A stretch of DNA of 64,000 nucleotides from Chloracidobacterium validum (GTDB lineage: Bacteria > Acidobacteriota > Blastocatellia > Chloracidobacteriales > Chloracidobacteriaceae), in NCBI RefSeq assembly GCF_018304825.1, contig NZ_CP072648.1, forward strand, positions 665,501 to 729,500, in the 5' to 3' direction. The notes beneath the pieces were generated by a model, which was given only the letters and a program-made list of their open reading frames with translations, had not been told where the DNA came from and ran no database searches. How positions within the stretch are numbered: the first letter of the stretch is position 1; each line of letters begins with the position of its first letter. The translations under genes were made by a program, and so were the position numbers. Below, piece by piece: positions 18,923-28,428 of the stretch.

Positions 18923-21234
18923 GATTTCGTTCCGACTGAAGACCACCGCGCAATTTGATAAAGCCCAATCCCCAGAAGAAGGAAGACGGCCACGGCCCAC
19001 AGGTCGGCGAACGCGCCACGTTCGATTGCCGGCCAATGCTCGGCGATGTTGAGCTTGGCCAGCGCGTCTCCGGCAACGACGGTCAAGGCAGCCAAAAGGA
19101 GTCCACCAATCGAGCCGCCGGCAATCAACCCGGAGCTGAACAAGACACCACTCCCGGCTTCCGCCTCGGCCTCTGAGGCTGCGCCACCGGTTCGGCGGTC
19201 AACCAACCAACGGATGAATCCCCCGGCAAAAATCGCGGCGGAGGTTGAAAATGGCAAATACAGCCCGACGGCAAAGGGCAACGCCGCCACCCCGCACAAC
19301 TCCATCGTGATTGAAATGAACATTCCTAAAAGGACCAAGCCCCACGGCAGCTTTTGGGTCAAGATACCGTCAATGATGAGCTTCATCAGACTGGCCTTTG
19401 GAGCCGAATAGGGCAGGTCGCGTTTGTCAAGCCGGTAGTGGGCTTGGCCGGCGCCGTCCACGAGGTACGAGACAACCAGCCCGTCAGGTTGGGTGACCTT
19501 CACAACTTGGTAGGGCTGATCGTCAAGCCCGCGCAACGTTTCACCGGTCGCTGCCCCCGCGACAGGCCCCTGGGTCTCGACGAGCTTTTGCGTCTCGACG
19601 CCGCCGACGCCGGGATCAATCACGAACCGTATCTGTCCGGCGTCGTTGATCAGGTAACGCCCCGGCAACAGCCCAGCAATCGGTTCGGTGACGTTGTGAA
19701 CCCGATAGGTCTGGCCAGCCAGCGTGATCGTTCGATTTTCCGTCGTGGATGCCGTGTAGCCCGGCGCTTCCTTGGGGAAGTAGATGGTGTTGGAATCGTT
19801 GAGAAACGATAGGACCCAACCAATCGCCAGCGCCGATGTCGTGACCCCGATGACGAGTCCGATTTGCTGTCGTTGGGGTGTTGCTCCCACCAGGAAACCG
19901 GTTTTCAGGTCCTGTGAGGTTGCTCCGCCAATCGCGGCCGCGATGCACACCACCGCGCCGACCGACAACGCCACGACCCGCGCCTCGATGCCAACCTTGC
20001 CGATGACGAGAAAAATCAGGCACGTGAGCAAAATCGTGGCGACGGTCATGCCCGAAATCGGGTTGGACGACGAACCAATTTCACCGGTGATGCGCGATGA
20101 CACCGTAACGAAGAAAAAACCAAACGCAATGATCATCCCCGCTGCCAGCACGCTAAACCCCAGTTCGGCCGCCGTGAAGTAAATGACGGCGCTGAGGATG
20201 ATCCATAGCAGCCCAGCGCCACCCAGCACGAGGTTCATCGGCAAGTCGCGTTCGGTTCGCGCAACGGTCGTCTCTCCGGCTGCCTTGAAGCCTCCGACGC
20301 CAGCGCGGAAGGCTGCCAAAATCATCGGCAGTGAACGGATCAAGCTGATGACACCACCAGTCGCTACGGCCCCGGCCCCGATGTAAAGCACAAAGTTGGT
20401 CCGCACCTCGCTTGGCGTCATGCCGTTGATGAGCTTGGTCGCCGGAAACAGGGGTTCGGTGAGTCCGCTGCCAAAAAAGACAATCGTGGGGATGATGACC
20501 AAGTACGACATGGCCCCGCCGGCCAGCATGATCCCGGCCACGCGCGGCCCGATGATATAACCCACCCCCATCAATTCCGGGGAAACTTCGGCGCTGACGG
20601 TCGCGCCCGGCAGTACCTTGCCCAGCGCTTTTTCGGGGTACTCTTTCCACAGGTGCAGCCCCGACATCAGGAACTTGTACAGCAACGCCAGCCCAAAGCC
20701 ACCAAAGACGAGCTTGGCCTGGCTGCCGCCTTTTTCACCCACAATGAGCACTTCGGCGCAGGCCGTGCCCTCCGGGTACGTCAACTTGCCGTGTTCCTTG
20801 ACGATGAGCGCCCGTCGCAACGGAATCATCAGGAGCACGCCGAGCCAGCCGCCAGTGAGTGCCGTGAGCGTGGTGCGCGACAGATCGAGCGAGTAGCCCA
20901 TCAGAAGCAGCGCCGGCACGGTAAAGACAACACCCGCCGCGACCGATTCCCCGGCCGAGCCAACTGTTTGCGTCATGTTGTTTTCAAGAATGGAACTTTT
21001 GCCCAGCGCCCGGAAAATCGTGATAGATAGCACGGCAATTGGAATCGAAGCCGAAACTGTCAGTCCGACCTTGAGCGCCAGATAAACTGACGAAGCCCCA
21101 AAGATGATACCTAGGATGACACCAACCAGCACACTGCGAAGCGTAAATTCCGGCAGGATGGCTTCACTGGTGACGAAGGGTTTGAAGGTTGTCTCCGTCG
21201 TCGTGTTTGTTGACACATCGAGTCGCGCTGCCAT
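18919..21234 (-). CDS. OPT-family oligopeptide transporter
   Basis: A 771-residue inner-membrane protein from ATG 21234 (MAARLDVSTNTTTETTFKPFV). It has about 15 hydrophobic segments and the OPT family motifs: LTVSASIPIAVLSITIFRAL near the start, NNMTQTVGSAGESVAAGVVFTVPALLLMG, LTYPEGTACAEVLIVGEKGG, and later ISGMTVATILL. OPT proteins take up small peptides or metal chelates with protons. A soluble-looking insert of roughly 110 residues (FPKEAPGYTASTTENRTITLAGQTYRVHNV...YLVDGAGQAHYRLDKRD) interrupts the membrane domain, which is unusual. The DUF2330 gene is coupled downstream. Confidence 0.9.
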   Translation of the reverse strand: MAARLDVSTNTTTETTFKPFVTSEAILPEFTLRSVLVGVILGIIFGASSVYLALKVGLTVSASIPIAVLSITIFRALGKSSILENNMTQTVGSAGESVAAGVVFTVPALLLMGYSLDLSRTTLTALTGGWLGVLLMIPLRRALIVKEHGKLTYPEGTACAEVLIVGEKGGSQAKLVFGGFGLALLYKFLMSGLHLWKEYPEKALGKVLPGATVSAEVSPELMGVGYIIGPRVAGIMLAGGAMSYLVIIPTIVFFGSGLTEPLFPATKLINGMTPSEVRTNFVLYIGAGAVATGGVISLIRSLPMILAAFRAGVGGFKAAGETTVARTERDLPMNLVLGGAGLLWIILSAVIYFTAAELGFSVLAAGMIIAFGFFFVTVSSRITGEIGSSSNPISGMTVATILLTCLIFLVIGKVGIEARVVALSVGAVVCIAAAIGGATSQDLKTGFLVGATPQRQQIGLVIGVTTSALAIGWVLSFLNDSNTIYFPKEAPGYTASTTENRTITLAGQTYRVHNVTEPIAGLLPGRYLINDAGQIRFVIDPGVGGVETQKLVETQGPVAGAATGETLRGLDDQPYQVVKVTQPDGLVVSYLVDGAGQAHYRLDKRDLPYSAPKASLMKLIIDGILTQKLPWGLVLLGMFISITMELCGVAALPFAVGLYLPFSTSAAIFAGGFIRWLVDRRTGGAASEAEAEAGSGVLFSSGLIAGGSIGGLLLAALTVVAGDALAKLNIAEHWPAIERGAFADLWAVAVFLLLGIGLYQIARWSSVGTKS

Positions 21235-21262
21235 GAGCGAATGGTTGCTCCCTTTGGGATGA

Positions 21263-22933
21263 TTAAGTCTTCTTGCGCTGAAACGCTTCACCCGGCAGCC
21301 AGTCGGGCATCGCTGGGTCGTCAGCGATGGTGGCCACAATCAGTAAAGCAAACTGGGCGTGTTGAGCTGCGCCCTGAAAGTCCCAGTCATCTTGAATGAC
21401 ATCCGTCGGTTGGTGATAGTCGCGCCGCACATACGTGTCGAACCGCTGTTTACCCCAGCCTTCGGGCTTGCCTTCAACCTCGACGCCAAAGTTGAGCGAA
21501 AGGCAGGGCACGCCGGCCTTGGCAAAGCAAAAGTGATCCGAACGGAAAAAAGACCCGTTTTGCGGGAAGGGATCGGGCTTCATCACCAAGCCTTCGAGTT
21601 TGGCCAAGGCGTCAATCGTTTTGCCCAGCGTCGAGCGTTCGGCTCCAAGCGGGACGAAATCGCGCGTGCGCCCAAAGACGTTGACTTCATCGAGGTTGAT
21701 ATTGGCGGCGGTCTTTTCGAGCGGAATGAGCGGACGTTCGCAGTAATACTGTGCTCCGAGCAAGCCTTGCTCTTCGGCGGTGACGGCCAGAAACAACACC
21801 GACCGCCGTGGACGCCACGGCGATTTGGCCAGCGCTTCCGCCATGGCCAGCAGCGCCGCGACGCCCGAAGCGTTATCCAACGCGCCGTGATAAATGAGCT
21901 TTTGTCCGGTCGGGGCGTCTTCCTTGACGCCAAAGTGGTCGTAGTGGGCTGTGACCACGACGCATTCATCGCGGAGCTGGGGATCGCGTCCCGGTAACCA
22001 GCCGACGACATTGGGGGATTCGAGCGTGGAAACCTCGCTTTTCAGGTCGAGCGAAAGCGTGACATCGAGCGATACCGGACGAAAATCACGCCGCTCGGCT
22101 TGTTCGATGAGCATCGCCAGGTTCTTGCCGGTGAGTTTGGCGACGCGAACCGCCGCGTCGTCGGTAATCCACGATTTGAGCGCCACGACTGGTGGTGAAT
22201 TGGCATCCCGAACCAACTCTGACCGCACCCCGGTGTTTGAGCTTTGCACCACCTGCCACGGATAGGTCGCGCTTTCGGTGGTGTGAATGAGCAGCACCCC
22301 CCGCGCGCCCTGGCGGGCCGCCTCCTCGTACTTGTACGTCCACCGCCCATAGTAGGTCAGCGTCCGCCCCTGAAAAATGTTTGGGTTGCGCAGTCCGGGA
22401 TCGTTGACGAGCAGCATGACGATTTTGCCGCGCACATCCACGTCCTTGTAGTCATTCCAATCATATTCCGGCGCGACAATGCCATAACCGGCAAAGATCA
22501 CCGGAACATCGTCGAGTTTGACTTCCGGGACGCACTCGCCGGATTGCGCCGTGAATTCCGAACCGTAGGCCAACTGGACGGCTTGTCCCTGGTTGGTCCG
22601 TAACGTCATCACGGTCGGTTGGGCGCGCAAGTTCGTGATCGGGACGTTTTGAAAATACGAGCCGTGACGTGGTTCCAGCCCGTAGGCTTGAAATTGGGTA
22701 GCAATGTACTTGGCCGCCAGCAGTCCACCACGCGCGCCGGGTGCGCGTCCCTCGAACAGGTCATCGGAAAGGAGTTCGGTATGGGCGCGAAGGGCAGCCG
22801 GTTGAATCCGGGCGAGCGCGGCCCGTAGCTCATCCGAGACCGCGACTTGTGGGTTGGCAGCCTGTGCGCCAATCTGGATGACCAACCAGAGCAGCCACCA
22901 GCCCACAACGCCCAAACGAAGCGTTCTCATCAC
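21263..22933 (-). CDS. M28-family zinc peptidase with PA domain, exported
   Basis: A 556-residue exopeptidase with signal peptide MMRTLRLGVVGWWLLWLVIQIGAQAA. A protease-associated (PA) domain occupies about 130-290. The di-zinc site of M28 follows: His in VVVTAHYDHFG, bridging Asp in HGALDNASGVA, the Glu pair in AVTAEEQGLLG, Asp in ININLDEVN-type ANINLDEVN, and His in FFRSDHFCFAKAGVP. The protein likely acts in the periplasm or outside the cell on peptide N-termini. It lies 28 bases upstream of the OPT gene on the same strand, so export, digestion and peptide uptake could form one unit. Confidence 0.92.
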   Translation of the reverse strand: MMRTLRLGVVGWWLLWLVIQIGAQAANPQVAVSDELRAALARIQPAALRAHTELLSDDLFEGRAPGARGGLLAAKYIATQFQAYGLEPRHGSYFQNVPITNLRAQPTVMTLRTNQGQAVQLAYGSEFTAQSGECVPEVKLDDVPVIFAGYGIVAPEYDWNDYKDVDVRGKIVMLLVNDPGLRNPNIFQGRTLTYYGRWTYKYEEAARQGARGVLLIHTTESATYPWQVVQSSNTGVRSELVRDANSPPVVALKSWITDDAAVRVAKLTGKNLAMLIEQAERRDFRPVSLDVTLSLDLKSEVSTLESPNVVGWLPGRDPQLRDECVVVTAHYDHFGVKEDAPTGQKLIYHGALDNASGVAALLAMAEALAKSPWRPRRSVLFLAVTAEEQGLLGAQYYCERPLIPLEKTAANINLDEVNVFGRTRDFVPLGAERSTLGKTIDALAKLEGLVMKPDPFPQNGSFFRSDHFCFAKAGVPCLSLNFGVEVEGKPEGWGKQRFDTYVRRDYHQPTDVIQDDWDFQGAAQHAQFALLIVATIADDPAMPDWLPGEAFQRKKT

Positions 22934-23115
22934 TGCGTTGACCTCATAGAAACCAAAAGCTTTGTGCGATTTGACGAATGGTACTGTGTGGCGTCATTCT
23001 CATCGCGCCACCGTTGGATTTCAACCGCGAAAAACACGCGCTACACTAAAAAGCCCTATCGTTTGGCACTTATTCTTATTTGTTATGGGATTGCGCTGGT
23101 TTTTCTGGAGACGCG

Positions 23116-24921
23116 ATGCAGCCTGGTGATGCCCTTGGACCCTATACGCTGGTTCGCTTGCTGGGGCGTGGCGCATTTGGTCAGGTCTGGCTCGCGGAGC
23201 GGCGGACGGCGCTGGCCGTGACCCGGGTTGCCCTCAAGACGCCGCTCACGGATGACGTCGATCTTGATGCCATTCGCAAAGAGGCCGCCGTGTGGGCCCA
23301 GGCCAGTGGGCATCCGAACGTGCTGCCCATCATCGAGGCTGACATCTACGATGGGCGGGTGGTCATCGTGAGCGAATATGCCCCGGATGGCTCGCTGGTG
23401 GATTGGTTGGCGCGCAAGGGCGGCGTTGTGACGCTACCCGAAGCTGCCCGCATGCTGGATGGTATTTTGGCGGGGTTGGAGCACCTCCATGCCCGCCAGA
23501 TCGTGCACCGTGACCTCAAGCCGGCCAATGTGCTGTTGCAAGGTGAAACCCCACGCCTGGCCGATTTTGGCATCGCCCGCGTCATTCGCGTGACTTCGCA
23601 CACCGGACTCATTGCCGGTACGCCATCATACATGCCACCCGAAGCTTTTGATGGCGTGCGAACCGAGTCGGGCGACCTCTGGGCCGCCGGCGTGCTTTTC
23701 CAACAACTCCTCACCGGGGGACTCCCCTTTCCACAAACCGACTTGACGGCATTGATGGCGGCGATTGTCGCCCGCGAACCGGTCCCGCTGCCACCGGCGT
23801 TCCCGTCAGCCGTACACCGTTTTCTGGCAACTGCCCTGTGTAAAGACCCTCGCCAGCGATTTGCCTCAGCGACCATCATGCGCCAGGCGCTGGCCCGGCT
23901 GACCACGCACCCAGCGTCGGTTGCGCCGCCGGAACGGGTTGCGCCGGCGACTGTGCTGCACCGCCCGGCCACGGATGGCCAAGCTGTGGTTTCCACGTCC
24001 GCGCCGACGGCACTTCAGCCGCCGGCGAGCGTCCCTCCCGTTGGCATGGCGTTCGCGCCAACGGCGGATACCCTGCCATTGCCGCCAGCCCAAGCCGTTG
24101 ATCACCCGCCATCTGAAGCGCGGGGCACCGGTGGTTGGTGGTGGGTCGCGGCTGGTATCGCCGTGACCCTGGTGCTTGGCGCGACGTTGTTTTTGGCGCT
24201 GCTCATCTATTTTCAAGGCGCGGCATCACGGCCCCCGTCCACCGGGACATCGCCGGTCGCTCCGGTCGGCAAGCCATCCGACCCGCCACTGCCGCAATCG
24301 CCGCCCGCATCTTCTGAGGTGCCGGATGCCCCGTCAGACCTGCCGGTGTCGCGCGCGCCCGGTTCAGAGGGCATCTACGTGATTGGTTTTTCAGCGAAAA
24401 CGCCGGGAGCGGCCGAAGCCAAGCGAGCTGACTATGCCAAGGCCGGCCTTCAGCCCTTTGTCGTGAAGACAGATGAATGGACAAACTTTGAGCCGGGTTT
24501 TTACATCGTGGCCCTGGGGATTTACGGCACTGAGGCCGAAGCCCAGTCCGCGGTCGCTGTCATTCGTCAAAAAGGCATCAGCGTCTATACCAAGGCGTCG
24601 GGCCCGCCGCGCCAACCAGAAGATGGAACCGCCACGCCTGAAGACCTGCCCGGTGATTTTCCTGAAGCTTCCCTTCGTGACCTCACCACCGAGGACTTGG
24701 CTGACCTGACCCTCGATGAGTTGCGTCTGATGCGGAGCGAAATCCTGGCCCGCCATGGCTATCGCTTTGCCGAACCTGAACTTGCCGAGCATTTCCAGGC
24801 GCAGCCATGGTACCGTCCCACAAGCGATGATGTGGATGCCAAGCTGACGCCGGTTGAACGCCGCAACATCGAGCGTATTCGGCGCGCCGAAAAAAATGCC
24901 GAACGCGCCCCGCAGGACTAA
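23116..24921 (+). CDS. Hanks-type Ser/Thr protein kinase with extracytoplasmic SPOR-like and YARHG domains
   Basis: From ATG 23116 (MQPGDALGPYTLVRLLGRG) the protein has 601 residues. The kinase domain (about 8-265) has the Gly loop GRGAFG, the ALK lysine, HRDLKPANVLL, DFG and the GTPSYMPPE activation segment, so it should be active. A Pro/Ala-rich linker leads to one membrane helix (WWWVAAGIAVTLVLGATLFLALLIYF). Outside the membrane are a SPOR-like repeat (about 415-500: FYIVALGIYGTEAEAQSAVAVI) and a C-terminal YARHG domain (about 535-600: LRLMRSEILARHGYRF...WYRPTSDDVDAKLTPVERRNIERI). This suggests a peptidoglycan- or envelope-sensing kinase; ligand is inference. Confidence 0.93.
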   Translation: MQPGDALGPYTLVRLLGRGAFGQVWLAERRTALAVTRVALKTPLTDDVDLDAIRKEAAVWAQASGHPNVLPIIEADIYDGRVVIVSEYAPDGSLVDWLARKGGVVTLPEAARMLDGILAGLEHLHARQIVHRDLKPANVLLQGETPRLADFGIARVIRVTSHTGLIAGTPSYMPPEAFDGVRTESGDLWAAGVLFQQLLTGGLPFPQTDLTALMAAIVAREPVPLPPAFPSAVHRFLATALCKDPRQRFASATIMRQALARLTTHPASVAPPERVAPATVLHRPATDGQAVVSTSAPTALQPPASVPPVGMAFAPTADTLPLPPAQAVDHPPSEARGTGGWWWVAAGIAVTLVLGATLFLALLIYFQGAASRPPSTGTSPVAPVGKPSDPPLPQSPPASSEVPDAPSDLPVSRAPGSEGIYVIGFSAKTPGAAEAKRADYAKAGLQPFVVKTDEWTNFEPGFYIVALGIYGTEAEAQSAVAVIRQKGISVYTKASGPPRQPEDGTATPEDLPGDFPEASLRDLTTEDLADLTLDELRLMRSEILARHGYRFAEPELAEHFQAQPWYRPTSDDVDAKLTPVERRNIERIRRAEKNAERAPQD

Positions 24922-24948
24922 GCAAGCCGGACTGAAGGAAACGACAGC

Positions 24949-25068
24949 GTGGCTGGCTTATTGAGCTACGCGGCACAACCGGCTATCGTCAGATGCCCCA
25001 CCTGCGCAAGGCTGGTTATGTGGCGAGCGGCGTCCGTCCTGCGTATGGCCTGCACCAACTGCTGTTGA
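24949..25068 (+). CDS. possible 39-residue protein with two CxxC pairs
   Basis: A short GTG-initiated frame begins 28 bases after the kinase stop, preceded at eight bases by a good Shine-Dalgarno (GAAGGAA). It would encode 39 residues with CPTC in the middle and CTNCC at the very end, a pattern like a minimal zinc ribbon. It ends 16 bases before the SpoVR start, which fits a kinase-small protein-SpoVR operon. No homologue is recognised, and a 40-codon frame can arise by chance, so this is tentative. Confidence 0.35.
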   Translation: MAGLLSYAAQPAIVRCPTCARLVMWRAASVLRMACTNCC

Positions 25069-25084
25069 GCGAGGTGTTCTTGCC

Positions 25085-26494
25085 GTGGATAAAGAAATCA
25101 CTGCTCTTGAAAAAGCACTTGAACGCATCTGGGAGATTGCCCGTGGATTCGGACTTGATCCGTTTCCTGTGAACTTTGAGATCGTTCCGGCAACGGTGAT
25201 GTATGAAATTGGCTCCTATGCACTGCCGGGGCGTTTCTCCCACTGGACGTTCGGCAAGGCCTATCACCGGATGAAAACCATGTATGACTTTGGGCTGTCG
25301 CGCATTTACGAAGTCGTCATCAATACCAATCCGGCCTATGGGTTCTTGCTCGAAACCAACTCGCCGTTGCAGAACAAGTTGGTTATGGCGCATGTGCTCG
25401 GTCACGTGGATTTCTTCAAAAACAACGCCTACTTTGCCCACACCAACCGCCGGATGGTGGATGAAGTCAACCTGCATGCCGCGCGTATCGAGGAATACGA
25501 GTTCAAGTATGGGCGCAAGACCGTCGAGGCGTTTCTCGATGCGGTGCTCTCGATAGAGGAGCACATTGACCCGAACTTTCTCATCCGCAAGGAGCGTGAC
25601 TTGCCGCCGCCGGAGAAGAAGGCGAAAACCGGCAAAGAAAATCCGTTTGAAGACATTTTGCGGCTGGGTGAGCCGTCGTCGAGCGCATCGGCTGAATCAC
25701 CGAAACGTCAGCCTGGTGATCCGGTGTACCCGGAAAAGGACTTGGTGTGGTTCATTGCGACCTACTCGCCAACGCTCGAAGCCTGGCAGCGCGACGTGAT
25801 GACGATGATTCACGCTGAAATGCTCTACTTCGTACCCCAGATGCAGACCAAAATCATGAACGAGGGCTGGGCGAGTTACTGGCACTCGCGCATCATGCGT
25901 GAACTGTGTGACGGGACGGACGAGTTCGTTGAATTTGCCGAACTGCACGCTTCGGTTGTCTCGCCGCACAAAGGGCAACTCAATCCATACTATCTGGGCT
26001 ACAAAATCTTTGAAGACATTGAGCAGCGCTGGGATCACCCAACGGCGGAAGAACGCGAAATCTATGGGCGCACTGGCGGACAGGGGCGCGAAAAAATTTT
26101 TGAAGTCCGGGAAGTGGATAACGATGTGTCCTTCCTGCGCAACTATCTAACCGAGGCGCTGGTCGAGGAACTGGACCTTTATGTTTATGAGCTTGTGGAC
26201 GACGAAGAGTGGACCATCACCGAAAAGCGTTGGGAGCGCGTCCGAAACCAGCTTGTGACCAACATGACCAACTTTGGCTTTCCCTACATCGAGGTGACGG
26301 ATGGCGATTACAACCGCAACCGCGAGTTGTATCTGACCCATCGCTTTGACGGCGCGGAGCTGGATTTGAAGTACGCGCGCAAGGTGCTGGAATACGTTTA
26401 CAGCCTGTGGGGACGGCCGGTACACCTTGAAACGCGCGCGGATAATGAATCGCTCGTCCTGCACTATGATGGAAGCAGCCACAGTGAAGACTAG
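25085..26494 (+). CDS. SpoVR family protein
   Basis: A 469-residue SpoVR-family protein. The N-terminal block ([53 protein letters not shown]), the H-rich [15 protein letters not shown] segment and [17 protein letters not shown] are the family hallmarks. In B. subtilis SpoVR affects spore cortex; in proteobacteria it usually sits with prkA and a VWA (YeaH) gene and is stress-induced. Here it stands after a Hanks-type kinase instead, and neither prkA nor yeaH is adjacent. It starts at GTG 25085 with GAGG upstream. Confidence 0.95.
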   Translation: MDKEITALEKALERIWEIARGFGLDPFPVNFEIVPATVMYEIGSYALPGRFSHWTFGKAYHRMKTMYDFGLSRIYEVVINTNPAYGFLLETNSPLQNKLVMAHVLGHVDFFKNNAYFAHTNRRMVDEVNLHAARIEEYEFKYGRKTVEAFLDAVLSIEEHIDPNFLIRKERDLPPPEKKAKTGKENPFEDILRLGEPSSSASAESPKRQPGDPVYPEKDLVWFIATYSPTLEAWQRDVMTMIHAEMLYFVPQMQTKIMNEGWASYWHSRIMRELCDGTDEFVEFAELHASVVSPHKGQLNPYYLGYKIFEDIEQRWDHPTAEEREIYGRTGGQGREKIFEVREVDNDVSFLRNYLTEALVEELDLYVYELVDDEEWTITEKRWERVRNQLVTNMTNFGFPYIEVTDGDYNRNRELYLTHRFDGAELDLKYARKVLEYVYSLWGRPVHLETRADNESLVLHYDGSSHSED

Positions 26495-26619
26495 GGCGCG
26501 ACCGGTGCCCGCGCGCGGCAAAGCCACGTCCACAGGCAGGAATGCCTATGTTACTTTTGCCCGATGCCCACGCGCGGCACAAACCACGACTTCAGGTTAC
26601 GTATCAGGAGGACAACACC

Positions 26620-27975
26620 GTGCGCGGTGAATACCAGACGCTTCGCATGCTTGCCCTGGAAGGCAAGATTACCGAGGAAATGATCGCTGTTGCCGAGGAT
26701 GAGCGGCTCGACCCGGAATATATCCGGCAGGGGCTGGCGGACGGCACGATGGTGATTCCAAAAAACATCCGCCACAACTTTCGTCCAATCGGCATCGGCA
26801 AGGGACTGCGCACCAAGGTCAATGCCAACATTGGGGCGTCGGGCTATCACCAGTTGGTTGAGGAAGAACTCATCAAGCTCCATACCGCAGTGCAGTATGG
26901 GGCAGATAGCGTCATGGACCTTTCAACCGGCACGGACCTGGACCTCATCCGTGAGACACTCATTCAAGAAAGCCCGCTCATGCTCGGCACCGTGCCAATC
27001 TATCAGGTTGCCTCGGAGGGTTCGATTCTGAAGATGGACCCGGAAGCGCTCTTTGCCGTCATTGAAAAGCAAGCCCAGCAGGGCGTGGACTATATGACCG
27101 TCCACTGCGGGGTGACGAAGGAGACGGTCAAGAAATTACGCAACCACCAACGTATCGAAGGCATTGTCAGTCGGGGCGGCGCGCTGTTGGCGGCGTACAT
27201 CGAGGCGACCGGCAATGAAAATCCGCTTTACGAACAGTTTGACCGTTTGTGCGACATCTTTGCGCGGTATGATGTGACGTTTTCGCTGGGCGACGGCCTG
27301 CGTCCTGGCGCGACGGGCGATGCCAGCGACCGCGGCCAGTTAGCCGAACTGCTTGTGCTGGGCGAACTCGTCGCCCGCGCCCGTGAAAAGGGTTGTCAGG
27401 TGATGGTGGAGGGGCCTGGACACGTCCCACTCGATCAGATCGTGGCCAACGTTCAGCTCCAGAAGCGGGTCTGTGACGGCGCGCCGTTTTACGTGCTTGG
27501 CCCGCTGACCTGTGATGTCGCGCCAGGCTATGACCATATTACGGGCGCAATTGGCGGAGCGATTGCCGCCGGTGCCGGGACGGACATGCTGTGCTACGTG
27601 ACGCCGGCCGAACACCTGCGGCTGCCGGATCGTCAGGATGTCATCGAAGGCGTCATCGCCACCCGCATTGCCGCCCACTCTGGCGACTTGGTGAAGGGCG
27701 TCAAAGGCGCAAAGGCCTGGAACGACCAGATGTCGCGTTACCGGAAGCAGCTCGATTGGGATGGCATGTTCCGCTTGGCGATGGACCCGGAAAAAGCGCG
27801 CCGCTACAAGGAAGAATCGGAAGCCGCCAACGCCAAGGTCTGCTCGATGTGCGGTAGCTTGTGCTCAATCAACATAGACAACGCGGCTATCGAGAAATTT
27901 TCCAGGGAAAAACCGGACACATCAGAGAAGGTTCTCGCGGCGCGTCCGGCGGTTGCGGCCGTTGCCGGAGACTGA
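26620..27975 (+). CDS. thiC: phosphomethylpyrimidine synthase ThiC (short type)
   Basis: Radical-SAM enzyme that turns aminoimidazole ribotide into the pyrimidine of thiamine. The GTG at 26620 has a strong Shine-Dalgarno (AGGAGG), giving 451 residues, the short form without the N-terminal extension of enterobacterial ThiC. Core motifs are clear: GTVPIYQV, DYMTVHCGVTKE, SRGGALLAAY, EGPGHVPLDQI and GPLTCDVAPGYDHITGAIGGA. The C-terminal cluster motif is CSMCGSLC, spacing Cx2Cx3C. The anaerobic hydroxybenzimidazole synthase BzaF is a close paralogue and cannot be excluded by eye. No TPP riboswitch is visible upstream. Confidence 0.92.
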   Translation: MRGEYQTLRMLALEGKITEEMIAVAEDERLDPEYIRQGLADGTMVIPKNIRHNFRPIGIGKGLRTKVNANIGASGYHQLVEEELIKLHTAVQYGADSVMDLSTGTDLDLIRETLIQESPLMLGTVPIYQVASEGSILKMDPEALFAVIEKQAQQGVDYMTVHCGVTKETVKKLRNHQRIEGIVSRGGALLAAYIEATGNENPLYEQFDRLCDIFARYDVTFSLGDGLRPGATGDASDRGQLAELLVLGELVARAREKGCQVMVEGPGHVPLDQIVANVQLQKRVCDGAPFYVLGPLTCDVAPGYDHITGAIGGAIAAGAGTDMLCYVTPAEHLRLPDRQDVIEGVIATRIAAHSGDLVKGVKGAKAWNDQMSRYRKQLDWDGMFRLAMDPEKARRYKEESEAANAKVCSMCGSLCSINIDNAAIEKFSREKPDTSEKVLAARPAVAAVAGD

Positions 27976-28085
27976 ATTGTGGAGCGAGACGGCAGGCTTG
28001 GTTTCGGAGGAACAAGCGAGTGGTAGCGCTTCCCAGTCAAGCCTGGACCGGCTCGTTTTCAAGTTTGTTTTTGGAGAAAAGGCGC

Positions 28086-28114
28086 TTGACAGGCAGTGAC
28101 TTGCCGCCTACTCT
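28086..28114 (+). promoter_or_regulatory. sigma-70 type promoter of the tRNA-Val/tRNA-Asp unit
   Basis: TTGACA (28086-28091), a 17-base spacer and TACTCT (28109-28114) lie 29 bases before the first tRNA. The -35 box is perfect and the spacing ideal. Confidence 0.75.
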
Positions 28115-28143
28115 GAGCGTTCCCCGACGACGGGTGCGGTCAC

Positions 28144-28218
28144 GGGCGGTTAGCTCAGTGGTAGAGCATCGGTCTTACAAACCGGGGGTCACTGGTTCGA
28201 GCCCAGTACCGCCCACCA
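28144..28218 (+). tRNA. tRNA-Val (anticodon TAC)
   Basis: The sequence folds as a full cloverleaf: acceptor GGGCGGT/ACCGCCC, D stem GCTC/GAGC, anticodon stem TCGGT/ACCGG with loop CTTACAA (anticodon TAC), T stem ACTGG/CCAGT with TTCGAGC loop. Discriminator A and an encoded CCA end are present. Confidence 0.97.
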
Positions 28219-28273
28219 CGTCGTATCGCGGACAGGCGCGTAAGACGTGAGCGTTTGGGGAGTTATGGTTTGC

Positions 28274-28350
<77 letters not shown>

Positions 28351-28364
28351 CATGTTTTCAGGGG

Positions 28365-28399
28365 AAAAGCCGTTCTTCAGTTCGGGAGAGCGGCTTTTT
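28365..28399 (+). terminator. rho-independent terminator after the tRNA pair
   Basis: AAAAGCCG and CGGCTTTT pair to form the base of a stem extended to about 12 pairs (with one G-U), closed by a ten-base loop and ending in TTTTT. It starts 15 bases after tRNA-Asp. Confidence 0.88.
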
Positions 28400-28428
28400 C
28401 GCTTCTAACTGTTTGATCAGGCTGTTCC

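Noticed and set aside
21359-21997. 212-codon frame opposite the M28 peptidase
   Set aside because: Shadow frame; the zinc-site motifs on the minus strand establish the true gene.
26495-26619. Possible TPP riboswitch before thiC
   Set aside because: The conserved THI-box segments and pairing are not seen in the 125 bases upstream; only a strong Shine-Dalgarno is present.
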